45,119 nt of DNA from Thermoflexus hugenholtzii JAD2 (GCF_900187885.1 NZ_FYEK01000032.1:1-45119), one strand, 5' to 3'; counted from the first letter of the stretch, positions 34,633 to 44,352 are shown. Numbers and translations are program-made. Notes: generated by a model not told the origin, from the letters alone.

Positions 34633-35078
34633 CCGTCTTCGAGACCGCATGATCGCTCCGGTGCCTCTATCCCCTTCTCCTAATCCGGGGAGGAAAAGTC
34701 CTTTGCCCACATCGCTCCGGATCACCCCCAGCAAGGTCCGCGCTGATTGTTCTGGATGGCCATGAAGAGCCCATGACTCGCCGCAGGCGCATCGCCCCTC
34801 GACCCATCCTCTCCCTCCCCTGGGCCGCCACCGTCATCTCCGGCCGCTGTTCCCCGGCATGGCCCTTCCGCTCCTGAACCCGCTTTTCCGACGGATGCGC
34901 CTTCGCCCATTCAAGCGGCTCCTCCTGCATCTATCAAGCCAAGCGCCTCGGCCACCATCTTCTCCGGCGCAATCTGACCAGGGGCACACCCGCCTACGGA
35001 TCGCTCTGGAACAACAGCGCTCCGCGGGCCGCAAGGCAGGGGATGTGTCCTCATTTCGTCGGGAGCAGTTAGGTTGAG
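34633..35078. other. Non-coding stretch without supported gene
   Basis: No reading frame here has a family match or convincing start. Short minus-strand frames (34667-34930, 34911-35342) show bacterial-like phrases such as EWAKAHPSEKRVQERKG and APEKMVAEALGLIDAGG in different frames, which could be the remains of a decayed gene. A GTGTCCTCATTTCGTCGG at 35045-35062 recalls the head of repeat family B. Confidence 0.4.
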
Positions 35079-35107
35079 TTGACAAGAATCGGAGTTTGTA
35101 GTAGCAT
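35079..35107 (+). promoter_or_regulatory. Sigma-70 promoter upstream of the 8-TM sensor gene
   Basis: TTGACA (35079-35084), 17-nt spacer, TAGCAT (35102-35107). The next coding start is about 280 nt downstream; the leader includes a GGGGC/GCCCC hairpin at 35297-35318. Confidence 0.7.
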
Positions 35108-35390
35108 CCATGCTCGCGTTTTCTGATACGTGCTGGGGCGAATCGGGAGCCCACTGATCCGGCGCGTGCTCAACAGCCCGGCCTGCGGGCGGGAGACAGA
35201 TTGGGATCTCCACACGACCATCTACCTTCGCCATTACGGGCCGGCCAACCCTGAGAGTCCCACCGGGAGGGGCGACGGTGGGGGAGAAAGACGACCGGGG
35301 CAAAAAATCTTTCGCCCCTACCGGTTTATATTTTTCATCCAACTGACTACTACTGTTCCCTTGCGGTTGTCATAGGCCGGGAGGCTTAGG

Positions 35391-36938
35391 ATGGAGAGAG
35401 AAGTAAGCATCCGCTCCCTCATCCTCCGCATGCTTGTCTTCGACGCTGTGGTTCTCCTGAGCGCGGCGTCAGCCTTTGTTCTTTTCCCTGATCGCATCGC
35501 TAGATGGATCGCCGAGTTCTATCCTGTGATCCTGAGCGCTCTATGCGTATGGTTTTCTTGTCAGATTTATCTTTCTCAGAATTCTCTGAAGAGGAAACAT
35601 CTGGCGAGCCGGATATGGGGGTTGCTAGCCGCTGGATTAGGATTCTGGGCGATCGGTGAAATCGTATGGGCCGTATATGGACTTTTTGCCACCCCGCCCG
35701 ACTTTGGTTGGATGGATCTGTTCTGGTTGATCGGCAACGGCTTTCTGATCGCTTTCTACGCGCTTCTGCTCCGCTTCCTGTCCCCGGCTATCCAGGGGTG
35801 GAATCGATTTCTGGCAGTCGGATTGATTCTGTTGTTCATTGTTGTGGCGGGCGCTGCTATCTACGCGCCGATGCTTGTCGAGCCGCCCACGGACTGGCTG
35901 GAATTCGCTGTAAGCCTTCTGTATGAAACTCAGTATCTTCTCCTCCTGGTCGGCGCGACCCTCCTTACCCTCGCGGTCTATAAGGGGATCCTGGGGATCA
36001 GCTGGAGTATCCTGGCTGTGGGGATGTGGTGGATCGCCTTCACGGATCTGCTTTTCATCTATTTGGGTTTGAACGACCTCTACTACCCCGGCGGCAAGGT
36101 TACGCCGCTCAGCGTGCTCCATAACCTCCTTTACATAGCCGCTTATGTGATCATCCTGAACGGGCTCTATCTGCGGTGGGCGTTGCCATTCCCGGCTGTC
36201 AGGGCCGAAGAGGTGCTGATGGTCGCTTCGAAATTTCGTCCGCAGGAGACGTGGGTCCTGATCTCCGACGAGAGCGGTCGGGCTTTGTTTGTGGATCCGC
36301 GCCTTCCCCGGGCCCTGGGAGCCGCCGACATTGGGGAAATGACCGGAGAGTTTATCGGAGCCATCCTGGGTTTACAGCCAAACACGGAGTTCGAGATCCT
36401 GAGGGAAGCGCTAACTCATGGAAGCAGTCGGCCGCGCCCGGTTCTGATCGCTGGCCGATCGCATGTCCTGCAGGCTGTGGCTGAAGAGGAGACGTCCTTC
36501 CGTGAGGTCTACTGGTTGCTGACCCCCGGAGATGCCCGCCTGGAGATCCGGCCCGGGGGGAAGGTTTCTCTGGAAGCGCTTTTGGCTCAGGCGATGCGCG
36601 GGGCTGCCCGATCGCCAGGAGAGTTGAGGAAAGTATACGTCCAGGCCGTCTTTCAACTCCTCGCTATAATGTGTGTCCGTTTCGGCGGCGAGGCGGTCGG
36701 GCAGCAGTTCGTCCGCCGGTTCGGCTCAATTGTCTGCTCGGAGGAATCCCTCTCGGATCTCCTCGAAGATGCCAAAGCATGCCGTGGCCTGCTAGAGCGC
36801 GCGCTGGAATGCGCTCTGATAATGGTCCCGGTGGACCAGATGAGGAGCGCGCTGAAGCGATTGGAGGAAAGCCTGGGAGAGGAGGTCCTTCGAGCAGCCG
36901 ATGCCGTCGGCTTGCGCTTGTCCTTTCCCGACGGATGA
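35391..36938 (+). CDS. Eight-helix membrane sensor-like protein with cytoplasmic PAS-like region
   Basis: 515 residues; no output domain recognised. Eight hydrophobic helices at about 10-32, 43-61, 74-99, 106-128, 138-160, 171-199, 203-227 and 240-262. A soluble part follows: TWVLISDESGRALFVDPRLP (about 283-302) looks like a PAS-type strand-helix start, and the last 125 residues are helical (YVQAVFQLLAIMCVRFGGEA, then RSALKRLEESLGEEV). No histidine kinase, GGDEF or methyl-accepting motif is seen. Codon use is more AT-rich than in neighbours. The start follows GGGAGG. It is monocistronic and may signal through a partner elsewhere. Confidence 0.75.
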   Translation: MEREVSIRSLILRMLVFDAVVLLSAASAFVLFPDRIARWIAEFYPVILSALCVWFSCQIYLSQNSLKRKHLASRIWGLLAAGLGFWAIGEIVWAVYGLFATPPDFGWMDLFWLIGNGFLIAFYALLLRFLSPAIQGWNRFLAVGLILLFIVVAGAAIYAPMLVEPPTDWLEFAVSLLYETQYLLLLVGATLLTLAVYKGILGISWSILAVGMWWIAFTDLLFIYLGLNDLYYPGGKVTPLSVLHNLLYIAAYVIILNGLYLRWALPFPAVRAEEVLMVASKFRPQETWVLISDESGRALFVDPRLPRALGAADIGEMTGEFIGAILGLQPNTEFEILREALTHGSSRPRPVLIAGRSHVLQAVAEEETSFREVYWLLTPGDARLEIRPGGKVSLEALLAQAMRGAARSPGELRKVYVQAVFQLLAIMCVRFGGEAVGQQFVRRFGSIVCSEESLSDLLEDAKACRGLLERALECALIMVPVDQMRSALKRLEESLGEEVLRAADAVGLRLSFPDG

Positions 36939-36951
36939 GCCTCCTCTCCGG

Positions 36952-36980
36952 TTGACTCAAGGCCGCCCATTTGTTATAAT
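36952..36980 (+). promoter_or_regulatory. Sigma-70 promoter of the trp operon
   Basis: TTGACT (36952-36957), 17-nt spacer, consensus TATAAT (36975-36980). It begins 14 nt after the end of the upstream gene. Confidence 0.9.
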
Positions 36981-36986
36981 TGCGCC

Positions 36987-37384
36987 AAGCACGCAATGGA
37001 CGATGTGCAGGGAGCGCGGCCGGAGGTCGCGCCGAAATCTTATAGTGCCAAAGACGAAGAACGGGAGGAGTAGGCCCTGGGCCGGCGCCCAGAGAGGCGG
37101 GGGAAGGTGGAAGCCCGCTGCGCACGCCAGGGCTGAATGGGCCCGGGAGTCGCCGGACGAACGGGGCGGGAACCGCCCTCAGTAGTCCCGGCCGGAGTCG
37201 CCACCGTTATCCGGGCGGAGGGGATCGGAAGTCCACGCTTCCTGTCCCCGCGAAAGAGTGGGGCTGGCCGACGAACCCCTCGTCCCACCGGCGAGGGGTT
37301 TTTGTTTTCGGCGGCCGGCCTCAGGAGGGTGGCACCACGGGCCATCCGGCGCCCGTCCCTCAGCGAGGGGCGGGCGCTTTTTTT
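36987..37384 (+). promoter_or_regulatory. T-box leader of the trp operon
   Basis: An uncharged-tRNA-sensing leader of about 400 nt. The T-box itself, AGGGTGGCACCACGG, is at 37326-37340. The upstream hairpin CAGAGAGGCGGGGGAAGGTG and AAGCCCGC (37090-37118), GGGAGTCGCC (37145-37154) and AGTAGTCCCGGCC with CCACCGTTAT (about 37182-37210) match conserved T-box leader elements. A stem III-like hairpin with its own T run lies at 37274-37307. A TGG triplet in the loop of GCAC...GTGC (36989-37008) is a candidate Trp specifier, but this is not proven. Uncharged tRNA-Trp would favour antitermination. Confidence 0.85.
37349..37384 (+). terminator. T-box regulated terminator
   Basis: GCGCCCGTCCCT (37349-37360) pairs with AGGGGCGGGCGC (37366-37377) with one G-T pair, followed by seven T residues. 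Its 5' arm lies just after the T-box, consistent with mutually exclusive antiterminator and terminator folds. Confidence 0.9.
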
Positions 37385-37436
37385 ATCCACACCTCCGTCG
37401 ATCCAAAGGGGGCTTTCACCTCGAAAGGAGCGGAGA

Positions 37437-38882
37437 ATGCGACGCCTGATCCGGCGGACGATGCCGGCGGACCTCTGGACGCCCATCGGGCTCTACCAGG
37501 CCCTGAGCCCGGAGGGGCCCTCGTTCCTCTTCGAGAGCGTGGAGGGCGGGGCCTATCTGGCCCGCTATTCGTTCATCGGCCTGATGCCCCGCCGCGTCTA
37601 CCGCGTGGACGGATGGCGGATGGAGGAGCGCGGGCCGGAGGGATGCCGCCTCTATGATCTGCGTCAGGTCCACCCCTTTGCGGTGTGGCGGGAGGCCCTG
37701 GAGGCACTGGCCCCGGAGGCCGCTCTGGAGCCCCTGCCCCGCTTCATCGGGGGGCTGGCAGGCTACCTGGGCTATGAGATGGCCGCTTTCTTCGATCGCG
37801 TGCCCCGCGCCCCCGGGGATGCCCTCGCCTTCCCGGATGCGATCTTGATGCAGGTGGAGACCTTGCTGGTCTTCGACCACGTGACCCAGACCCTCACGCT
37901 GTTCGCCTTAGCCGAACCCGGCGCCGAGGGCGAGGCGGAGGCGCGGCTAACAGCCCTGGAGCGCCGCCTCCGGGATCCGGTGCCGGCCCCGTCCATCCCA
38001 ACGTCCACCCCCGCCGCCGGGGCTTCTTGGAAGACCCGGGTGGATGCCGGGCGGTTTCGGGAGATGGTGCGGGCGGCCCAGGCCTACATCGCCGCCGGCG
38101 ACGCCTTCCAAATCGTCCTCGCCCGCCGCTGGAGCCGTCCCATCGCCGCCCCACCCTTTGCCATCTACCGGACGCTGCGGCGCCTGAACCCTTCCCCCTA
38201 TCTCTTCTTCCTGAACCTGCCGGGCCTGGGGCGGAACGGGGAGGATCTGGCGCTGATCGGCGCCTCCCCGGAGATGCTGGTGCGGGTGGAAGGCGGGGAG
38301 GTCACCCTCCGCCCCATCGCCGGGACGCGCCCCCGCGGCCGCTCCCCGGAAGAGGATCAGGCTCTGGAGCAGGAGCTGCGGGCCGATCCCAAGGAGCAGG
38401 CGGAGCACGTGATGCTGGTGGATCTGGGCCGCAATGACCTAGGGCGGGTGTGCGACTACGGGACGGTGCGGGTGGAGGAGTTCATGGTGGTGGAACGCTA
38501 TTCCCACGTGATGCATCTGGTCTCCACGGTGCGAGGGCGGCTGCGGCCGGGCTGTGACGCCCTGGACGCCCTGGCGGCCGCCTTCCCGGCGGGAACGGTC
38601 TCCGGGGCCCCCAAGGTGCGGGCGATGGAGATCATCGCCGAGCTGGAGGGGGAGGCGCGAGGGCCCTACGCCGGGGGCGTGGGCTATTTCGACCCGCGGG
38701 GGAACGCCGACTGGTGCATCACCATCCGCACGGTGATGGTGCAGGGCGACATCGCGATGGTGCAGGCCGGCGCCGGGGTGGTGGCGGATTCCATCCCCGA
38801 GCGGGAGGAGGAGGAAACCCGCAACAAGGCCCGGGCGATGCAGCTGGCGGTCGATCTGAGCCATGGGGCGGATGGGCGCTGA
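37437..38882 (+). CDS. trpE: Anthranilate synthase component I
   Basis: 481 residues. It converts chorismate with ammonia from TrpG to anthranilate. N-terminal regulatory motif SFLFESVEGG...RYSFIG (about 31-48) corresponds to the LLES Trp-feedback site. The chorismate-binding domain has GDAFQIVLARRW (about 220), ASPEMLVRVEGGEVTLRPIA, GTRPRGRSPEED, DLGRNDLGRVC, VSTVRGRL, FPAGTVSGAPKVRAMEII and AGAGVVADS. Start ATG follows AAAGGAG. First gene of a seven-gene operon behind a T-box leader. PabB is an alternative name, but the operon context supports TrpE. Confidence 0.97.
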   Translation: MRRLIRRTMPADLWTPIGLYQALSPEGPSFLFESVEGGAYLARYSFIGLMPRRVYRVDGWRMEERGPEGCRLYDLRQVHPFAVWREALEALAPEAALEPLPRFIGGLAGYLGYEMAAFFDRVPRAPGDALAFPDAILMQVETLLVFDHVTQTLTLFALAEPGAEGEAEARLTALERRLRDPVPAPSIPTSTPAAGASWKTRVDAGRFREMVRAAQAYIAAGDAFQIVLARRWSRPIAAPPFAIYRTLRRLNPSPYLFFLNLPGLGRNGEDLALIGASPEMLVRVEGGEVTLRPIAGTRPRGRSPEEDQALEQELRADPKEQAEHVMLVDLGRNDLGRVCDYGTVRVEEFMVVERYSHVMHLVSTVRGRLRPGCDALDALAAAFPAGTVSGAPKVRAMEIIAELEGEARGPYAGGVGYFDPRGNADWCITIRTVMVQGDIAMVQAGAGVVADSIPEREEEETRNKARAMQLAVDLSHGADGR

Positions 38883-38900
38883 GGACGAAAGGGGGTCGCG

Positions 38901-39545
38901 ATGCTGCTGGTGATCGACAACTATGATTCCTTCACTTACAACCTGGTCCAGATCCTGGGGCAGCTGCTCCGGGAGGCCGGGCGCACGGATGTGCCCCTCC
39001 GGGTGGTCCGCAACGACGCGGTGGATCTGGAGGACATCATGGCAATGGAACCCTCAGCGGTGGTGATCTCGCCGGGGCCGGGGCGGCCGGAGGAGGCCGG
39101 CATCACCATCCCGGTGATCCGGGCCCTCAGCGGGCGGACGCCGCTTTTAGGGGTCTGTCTGGGCCACCAGGCCATCGCCGCCGCCTTCGGCGGCCGCGTG
39201 GTGCGAGCGGGACGGCTGATGCACGGCAAGGCCTCGCCGGTCCTCCACCAGGGGGATGCGCTCTTCGCCGGGCTGCCCAGCCCCTTCATGGCCGGCCGCT
39301 ACCACTCCCTCCTGGTGGCCGAGCCCCTTCCGGAGCCCCTGATGGTCACCGCCCGCACCCCGGAGGGGGAGATCATGGCGCTGCGCCACCGCCACCATCC
39401 CACCTTCGGGATCCAGTTCCATCCCGAGTCGGTCCTCACCCCGGAGGGCGTGCGGTTGCTGCGGAACTTCCTGCGGATCGCCGGATACTTGGATCCGGCG
39501 CCCGCTATCTCTTCCGGATCCTTGAGGGGAGGAGGTTCGCGATGA
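38901..39545 (+). CDS. trpG: Anthranilate synthase component II (glutamine amidotransferase)
   Basis: 214 residues. Class I glutamine amidotransferase supplying ammonia to TrpE. MLLVIDNYDSFTYNLVQ start, SPGPGRPEEAG oxyanion region, nucleophile Cys in LLGVCLGHQAIAAAFGG (about residue 83), and His/Glu in FGIQFHPESVLT (about 175). It may also serve folate synthesis as PabA, since no separate pabA is seen here. Its stop overlaps trpD as ATGA. Confidence 0.97.
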   Translation: MLLVIDNYDSFTYNLVQILGQLLREAGRTDVPLRVVRNDAVDLEDIMAMEPSAVVISPGPGRPEEAGITIPVIRALSGRTPLLGVCLGHQAIAAAFGGRVVRAGRLMHGKASPVLHQGDALFAGLPSPFMAGRYHSLLVAEPLPEPLMVTARTPEGEIMALRHRHHPTFGIQFHPESVLTPEGVRLLRNFLRIAGYLDPAPAISSGSLRGGGSR

Positions 39546-40567
39546 TTCGGGAAGCGATCGCCAAGCTGGTGCGACGGGAGGATCTCACCCTGGAGGAGGC
39601 TGAGGCGGCGATGGGGGCGATCATGCAAGGGGAGGCCACGCCGGCGCAGATCGGGGCCTTCCTGATCGCCCTGCGGATGAAGGGGGAGACCATCCCCGAG
39701 ATCATCGGATGCGCCCGGGCGATGCGCCGGGCGATGCAGCGGGTGCCCTATGAGGGGGTTGCGGTGGACACCTGCGGCACGGGCGGCGATGGGGCCCGCA
39801 CCTTCAACCTCTCGACGGCGGCGGCCTTCGTCGTCGCCGGAGCGGGGGTGCCGGTGGCCAAACACGGCAACCGGGCGGTCTCCAGCCCCAGCGGCAGCGC
39901 CGATCTCCTGGCCGCCCTGGGCGCGGCCCTCACCCTGACCCCTGAGCAGGCCGCCCGCGCCCTGCGGGAGGTCCGCTTCGCCTTTCTCTTCGCCCCCGCT
40001 TTTCACCCGGCGATGAAGCATGCCATCGGCCCCCGCCGCGAGATCGGCGTCCGCACGGTCTTCAACATCCTGGGCCCCCTCTGCAACCCGGCCGAGGTCC
40101 CCTATCAGGTGATGGGCGTGTTCGACCCAACCCTGGTGGAGCCTCTCGCGGAGGTCCTGGGCGCGTTGGGCAGCCGGCGGGCCTTCGTGGTGTGCGGGGT
40201 GGGCAACGTCGACGAGGTGACCCCGGCCGGCCCCGCCCGGGTCGCCGAATACGCCGACGGCCGGGTCCGATCCTGGATCTTCGACCCGGCCGACTACGGG
40301 ATCCCGCGGGCGCCCCTGGAGGCCCTCCGGGGCGGCACGCCGGAAGAGAACGCCCAGCGGCTGCGGCGGTTGTTCCAGGGGAAGGAGAACGGCCCGCTGC
40401 GGGCGGCGGTCCTCCTCAACGCCGCCTTCGCCCTGCGCGCCGCGGAGCAGGTGGAGGACTTGCGGGAGGGACTGGCGCGGGCCGAGGAAGCCCTCGAGGG
40501 CGGAGCGGCCCTGGCTGTCCTGGAGGACTACGTGGCCTTCACCCAGCGAGGCGCTCAGGAGACTTGA
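39542..40567 (+). CDS. trpD: Anthranilate phosphoribosyltransferase
   Basis: 341 residues. It transfers phosphoribose from PRPP to anthranilate. Motifs: GEATPAQIGAFLIALRMKGE (about 30-50), DTCGTGGDGARTFNLSTAAA (about 78-98, PRPP-binding Gly loop), KHGNRAVSSPSGSADLL (about 106-122), FAPAFHPAMKH and RTVFNILGPLCNPA. Start overlaps trpG by 4 nt; trpC begins 2 nt after its stop. Confidence 0.97.
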   Translation: MIREAIAKLVRREDLTLEEAEAAMGAIMQGEATPAQIGAFLIALRMKGETIPEIIGCARAMRRAMQRVPYEGVAVDTCGTGGDGARTFNLSTAAAFVVAGAGVPVAKHGNRAVSSPSGSADLLAALGAALTLTPEQAARALREVRFAFLFAPAFHPAMKHAIGPRREIGVRTVFNILGPLCNPAEVPYQVMGVFDPTLVEPLAEVLGALGSRRAFVVCGVGNVDEVTPAGPARVAEYADGRVRSWIFDPADYGIPRAPLEALRGGTPEENAQRLRRLFQGKENGPLRAAVLLNAAFALRAAEQVEDLREGLARAEEALEGGAALAVLEDYVAFTQRGAQET

Positions 40568-40569
40568 GC

Positions 40570-41391
40570 ATGTCCGTGCTGCAAAAGATCCTGGCCTGGA
40601 AGCGCGAGGAGCAGGCCCGGCGGATGCGGGAGCGCCCGCTCCCGCTGGTGCGGGCGGAAGCGGAGGCGATGCCGCCCCCACGGGACTTCGCCGCCGCCCT
40701 CGTCCGCCGGGGCGATCGCCCCGCCCTGATCGCCGAGGTCAAACGGGCTTCCCCCTCCCGGGGTGACCTGGCCCCGACGGTGGACCCTGTGGCCCTGGCC
40801 GGGGCGTATCGGCGGGGCGGGGCGGCCGCCCTCTCGGTCCTCACCGACGCCCGCTTCTTCAACGGAGAGCTGGCCCACCTGCAGGCCATCCGCCAGGCCT
40901 TCCCGGAGGTGCCGATCCTGCGCAAGGACTTCACCCTGGACGCCTACGACATCTACGAGGCCCGGGCGGCAGGAGCCGACGCGGTGCTCCTCATCGCCGC
41001 CGCCCTGGAGCCCTCACGTCTGGCCGACCTTCTTGCCCTCGCGGCGGAGCTGAGGATGACGGCCCTGGTGGAGGTTCATCGGGAGGAGGAGCTGGAACGG
41101 GCCCTGCAGGCCGGGGCGCGGGTGATCGGGGTGAACCATCGGGACCTCCACACCCTGACGGTGGACCGAACGGTCTCGGCCCGGCTGCGGCCTCGCATCC
41201 CCGCCGGGATCCGGACGGTGGCGGAGAGCGGGCTGCGGACCCCCGCCGACGTCCGGGAGATGGGGGCGCGGGGCTACGACGCGGTGCTGGTCGGCGAGGC
41301 GCTGGTGGAGGCCGGCCGGCGCCCCGACGGCTTCGATCTGGAGGCGGTGGTTCGCGCAACCCGGGCGCTGGCCGGTGGCGAAGAAGGGTGA
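40570..41391 (+). CDS. trpC: Indole-3-glycerol phosphate synthase
   Basis: 273-residue TIM barrel closing the indole ring. LIAEVKRASPSRGDLAP (about 54-70) with catalytic Lys, LSVLTDARFFNGELAHL, PILRKDFTLDAYDIYEARAA, ALVEVHREEELERAL, IGVNHRDLHTLTVD and AESGLRTPADV are all present. Starts 2 nt after trpD. Confidence 0.97.
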   Translation: MSVLQKILAWKREEQARRMRERPLPLVRAEAEAMPPPRDFAAALVRRGDRPALIAEVKRASPSRGDLAPTVDPVALAGAYRRGGAAALSVLTDARFFNGELAHLQAIRQAFPEVPILRKDFTLDAYDIYEARAAGADAVLLIAAALEPSRLADLLALAAELRMTALVEVHREEELERALQAGARVIGVNHRDLHTLTVDRTVSARLRPRIPAGIRTVAESGLRTPADVREMGARGYDAVLVGEALVEAGRRPDGFDLEAVVRATRALAGGEEG

Positions 41392-41413
41392 GCCCGGACG
41401 AGGGGAGGCGGCG

Positions 41414-42094
41414 GTGTTCATCAAGATCTGTGGGATCACGACCCTGGAGGACGCCCGGGCGGCCGTCGCGGCGGGGGCGGACGCCCTGGGCTTCGTCCTC
41501 TATCCGAAGAGCCCCCGGTATCTGCCGCCGGAGCGGGCGGCGGCGCTGGTGGCGCAGCTGCGCCGGGAGGCGCCTGGAGTGCGCTACATAGGGGTGTTCG
41601 TGAACGAGCCAGCGGAGCGGGTGCGGACGCTGCTGGCGCGCATCGGCCTGGATTGGGCCCAGCTCCATGGCGAGGAGCCCCCGGAGGTGGTGCAGGCCCT
41701 GGCAGACCGCGCTTACCGGGTGCTCCGGCTGCGCCCCGGGAGCGCCATCGATCCCGCGCCCTACCGCGGGCGGCTGCCCGACGGGCCGACCCTGGGGGTG
41801 GACGCCTGGCATCCCACGGCCTATGGGGGGACCGGACGGGTCGCCGACTGGGAGCAGGCGGCCCGGTGGGCCCGGGCGGAGCGCCTGCTTCTGAGCGGGG
41901 GGCTGACGCCGGAGAACGTGGCCGCGGCCATCGCCCGCGTCCGGCCCTGGGGCGTCGATGTCTCCTCCGGGGTGGAGCGGGCCCCCGGGCGGAAGGACCC
42001 GGAGAAAGTGCGGGCCTTCATCGCCCGGGCGCGGGCCGCCTTCCGGGCCCTGCAGGAGGGCATCCCTGTGGAACTCCAGGAGGAGGGCGGATGA
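41414..42094 (+). CDS. trpF: Phosphoribosylanthranilate isomerase
   Basis: 226 residues from GTG 41414, preceded by AGGGGAGG; an ATG at 41375 would overlap trpC and add unrelated residues. [11 protein letters not shown] has the catalytic Cys, followed by [28 protein letters not shown], the catalytic Asp in LGVDAWHP and [10 protein letters not shown]. Here the helix after GVDVSSGVE completes the barrel. Stop overlaps trpB as ATGA. Confidence 0.96.
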   Translation: MFIKICGITTLEDARAAVAAGADALGFVLYPKSPRYLPPERAAALVAQLRREAPGVRYIGVFVNEPAERVRTLLARIGLDWAQLHGEEPPEVVQALADRAYRVLRLRPGSAIDPAPYRGRLPDGPTLGVDAWHPTAYGGTGRVADWEQAARWARAERLLLSGGLTPENVAAAIARVRPWGVDVSSGVERAPGRKDPEKVRAFIARARAAFRALQEGIPVELQEEGG

Positions 42095-43302
42095 TCGCGC
42101 TGATTCCCCCACCGGTTTCGGAGCGGCCGGGCTACTTCGGGCCTTACGGCGGGCGGTATGTGCCGGAGACCCTGATTCCCGCCCTGGAGGAGCTGGAGCA
42201 GGCGTTCGAGGAGGCGCTGCGGGATCCGGAGTTCCTCCGGGAGTTCGAGGCCCTGCTGCGCACCTATGTGGGGCGCCCCACGCCGCTGACGGAGGCCCGG
42301 CGGCTGGGGGAGGCCGTCGGCGCGCGGATCTTCCTCAAGCGGGAGGACCTAGCCCACACGGGGGCCCATAAGATCAACAACGCCCTGGGCCAGGCCCTCC
42401 TGGCGAAGCGCTTGGGCAAGCGGCGGGTGGTGGCCGAGACCGGGGCCGGCCAGCACGGGGTGGCCACGGCCACCGCCTGCGCCCTCCTCGGGCTGGAGTG
42501 CGTCATCTACATGGGCACCGCGGACATGGCCCGCCAGCGGCCCAACGTGTTCCGGATGCGCTTGCTCGGCGCCGAGGTGCGCCCGGTGGACGCCGGCTCC
42601 TGCACCCTGAAGGACGCCATCAACGAGGCCATCCGGGACTGGGTGACGAACGTGCGCACGACCCATTACCTGCTGGGCTCCGCCCTGGGGCCCCATCCGT
42701 ATCCCGCCATCGTGCGCACCTTCCAGTCGGTGATCGGCGTTGAGGCCCGCTCCCAGATGCGGGAGGCCTTCGGGCGGCTGCCGGACGTGGCGGTGGCCTG
42801 CGTGGGTGGGGGGAGCAACGCCATCGGCCTCTTCGCGGCCTTCCTGGAGGATCCGGTGGAGCTGGTGGGGGTGGAGGCGGGCGGGGAGGGGATCCCCACC
42901 GGCCGCCACGCCGCCCGCTTCGCCGACGGCGACCGGGGCCGCATCGGCGTCCTGCACGGAACCCGCACCTACGTCCTCCAGGATCCGTGGGGGCAGATCC
43001 TGGACACCCACTCGATCTCCGCCGGGCTGGATTACCCGGCCGTGGGCCCAGAGCACGCGTATCTGCGGGAGCGGGGGCGCGTCCGCTACACCGCCGTCAC
43101 CGACGCTGAGGCCCTGGCTGCTTTCCGGGCCCTGGCCCGGCTGGAAGGGATCCTCCCGGCCCTGGAGTCCGCCCACGCCGTCGCCGAGGCCATGCGGATC
43201 GCCCGGGAGCGGCCCGGCGCGTGGATCCTGGTCAACCTCTCCGGGCGGGGGGACAAAGACCTGGAGACCGTGGCGAGGGCCCTGGGGGAGGCGATCGGAT
43301 GA
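42091..43302 (+). CDS. trpB: Tryptophan synthase beta subunit
   Basis: 403 residues, TrpB1 type. [20 protein letters not shown] start, PLP lysine in [17 protein letters not shown] (about residue 92), [29 protein letters not shown] phosphate-binding loop (about 235), [17 protein letters not shown], and [16 protein letters not shown]. It joins indole and serine. Overlaps trpF and trpA by 4 nt each, consistent with equal production of the alpha and beta chains. Confidence 0.98.
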   Translation: MIALIPPPVSERPGYFGPYGGRYVPETLIPALEELEQAFEEALRDPEFLREFEALLRTYVGRPTPLTEARRLGEAVGARIFLKREDLAHTGAHKINNALGQALLAKRLGKRRVVAETGAGQHGVATATACALLGLECVIYMGTADMARQRPNVFRMRLLGAEVRPVDAGSCTLKDAINEAIRDWVTNVRTTHYLLGSALGPHPYPAIVRTFQSVIGVEARSQMREAFGRLPDVAVACVGGGSNAIGLFAAFLEDPVELVGVEAGGEGIPTGRHAARFADGDRGRIGVLHGTRTYVLQDPWGQILDTHSISAGLDYPAVGPEHAYLRERGRVRYTAVTDAEALAAFRALARLEGILPALESAHAVAEAMRIARERPGAWILVNLSGRGDKDLETVARALGEAIG

Positions 43303-44138
43303 GGGGTGTGGAGGCGGTGCGGGAGGCCTTCCGGCGCGCCCGGGCGGAGCGGCGCGCGGCGCTCATCCTCTACTGGCCTGTCGGCTACCCGGACCTGGAG
43401 GCCTCGATCCGGATCGTGGGCCTCCTGGCCCGGGCGGGCGCCGATCTCATCGAGCTGGGGTTGCCGTTCTCCGATCCCCTGGCGGACGGCCCGGTGATCC
43501 AGCGGGCGGTCCACCGGGCCCTGCAGGCGGGGTTCCGAACGCCCCAGATCCTGGAGGTCCTCGCCCGCCTGCGGGCGGGAGGCGTGGGCATCCCCCTCTG
43601 CCTGATGAGCTACGTCAACCCGCTCCTCGCCGCGGGGCTTCCGGGGTTTCTGGAGGAGGCGGCGCGGGCGGGGGCGGACGGGCTGATCGTCCCGGATCTC
43701 CCGCTGGAGGAGGCGGAGGCCATGCGGGGAGCGGCAGGGGCGGCCGGTTTGGCCTGGATCCCCCTGGCGGCGCCCACCACGCCGGATGAGCGGCTGGCCC
43801 GCATTGCCGCCACCGCCACCGGGTTTCTCTATCTGGTTTCGGTCACGGGGATCACCGGGGTGCGGGATCGGCTGCCGGAGGAAGTAGTGCAGCATCTGCG
43901 CCGGGCGCGCCGGCAGGCCGGCGGCGTCCTGGTGGCGGTGGGGTTCGGGATCTCCCGGCCGGATCACGCGGCCGGACTGGCCCCGGAGGCCGACGGGCTG
44001 GTGGTGGGCAGCGCCCTCATCCGGCATGCCGAGGCCTGCGGGTTCGACGAGGCCGCCCTCGCCGCCTTCGTCCACGCCATGCGGACGGCCGCGGCTCTCC
44101 CCGACGAAGGCCTTCCCGCCGATCGGGGGTCGGGATGA
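43299..44138 (+). CDS. trpA: Tryptophan synthase alpha subunit
   Basis: 279-residue TIM barrel releasing indole from indole-glycerol phosphate. Catalytic Glu in [20 protein letters not shown] (about 51-70) together with the catalytic Asp, [48 protein letters not shown] and [11 protein letters not shown]. Last gene of the operon. A weak GGAAG/CTTCC hairpin around GCTCGCGAGC (44182-44205) may end transcription. Confidence 0.97.
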   Translation: MRGVEAVREAFRRARAERRAALILYWPVGYPDLEASIRIVGLLARAGADLIELGLPFSDPLADGPVIQRAVHRALQAGFRTPQILEVLARLRAGGVGIPLCLMSYVNPLLAAGLPGFLEEAARAGADGLIVPDLPLEEAEAMRGAAGAAGLAWIPLAAPTTPDERLARIAATATGFLYLVSVTGITGVRDRLPEEVVQHLRRARRQAGGVLVAVGFGISRPDHAAGLAPEADGLVVGSALIRHAEACGFDEAALAAFVHAMRTAAALPDEGLPADRGSG

Positions 44139-44276
44139 GGGGGACAACAGCGAGCCGTTCCCCCACATTGTGGTAAAACCAGGAAGCCCTGCTCGCGAGC
44201 CTTCCTTCTCTACTCGACTATAATTTTTCTCAGAGACGCCAGGCAGCGCCCGGTTGACCAACTACTCCGACACACT

Positions 44277-44335
44277 CTATAGGAGGGGCTTTCGCCCCGA
44301 ACTTTGGGTCTTCGATGGCGCAAAGGTCGCGGCTC
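44277..44335. repeat. Palindromic repeat, family A
   Basis: TAGGAGGGGCTTTCGCCCCG begins near 44280, then the linker TTCGATGGCGCAAAGGTCGCGG and a truncated facing arm. It lies just upstream of the last gene. A TATAAT at 44219-44224 could be its -10, but no good -35 is present. Confidence 0.75.
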
Positions 44336-44352
44336 CCTATCGGAGGTGCCCA

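Noticed and set aside
35294-35325. GGGGC/GCCCC hairpin as a third repeat family
   Set aside because: Only one clear copy in the window, so family status cannot be supported.
34911-35342. 143-codon minus-strand frame, considered as a gene or pseudogene
   Set aside because: No family recognised and no ribosome site; phrases continue in other frames, so at most a decayed remnant.
37274-37307. Hairpin plus T run taken as an independent terminator
   Set aside because: It lies within the T-box leader and is enclosed by a longer stem, so it is more safely part of the leader structure; kept as a finding rather than a separate feature.
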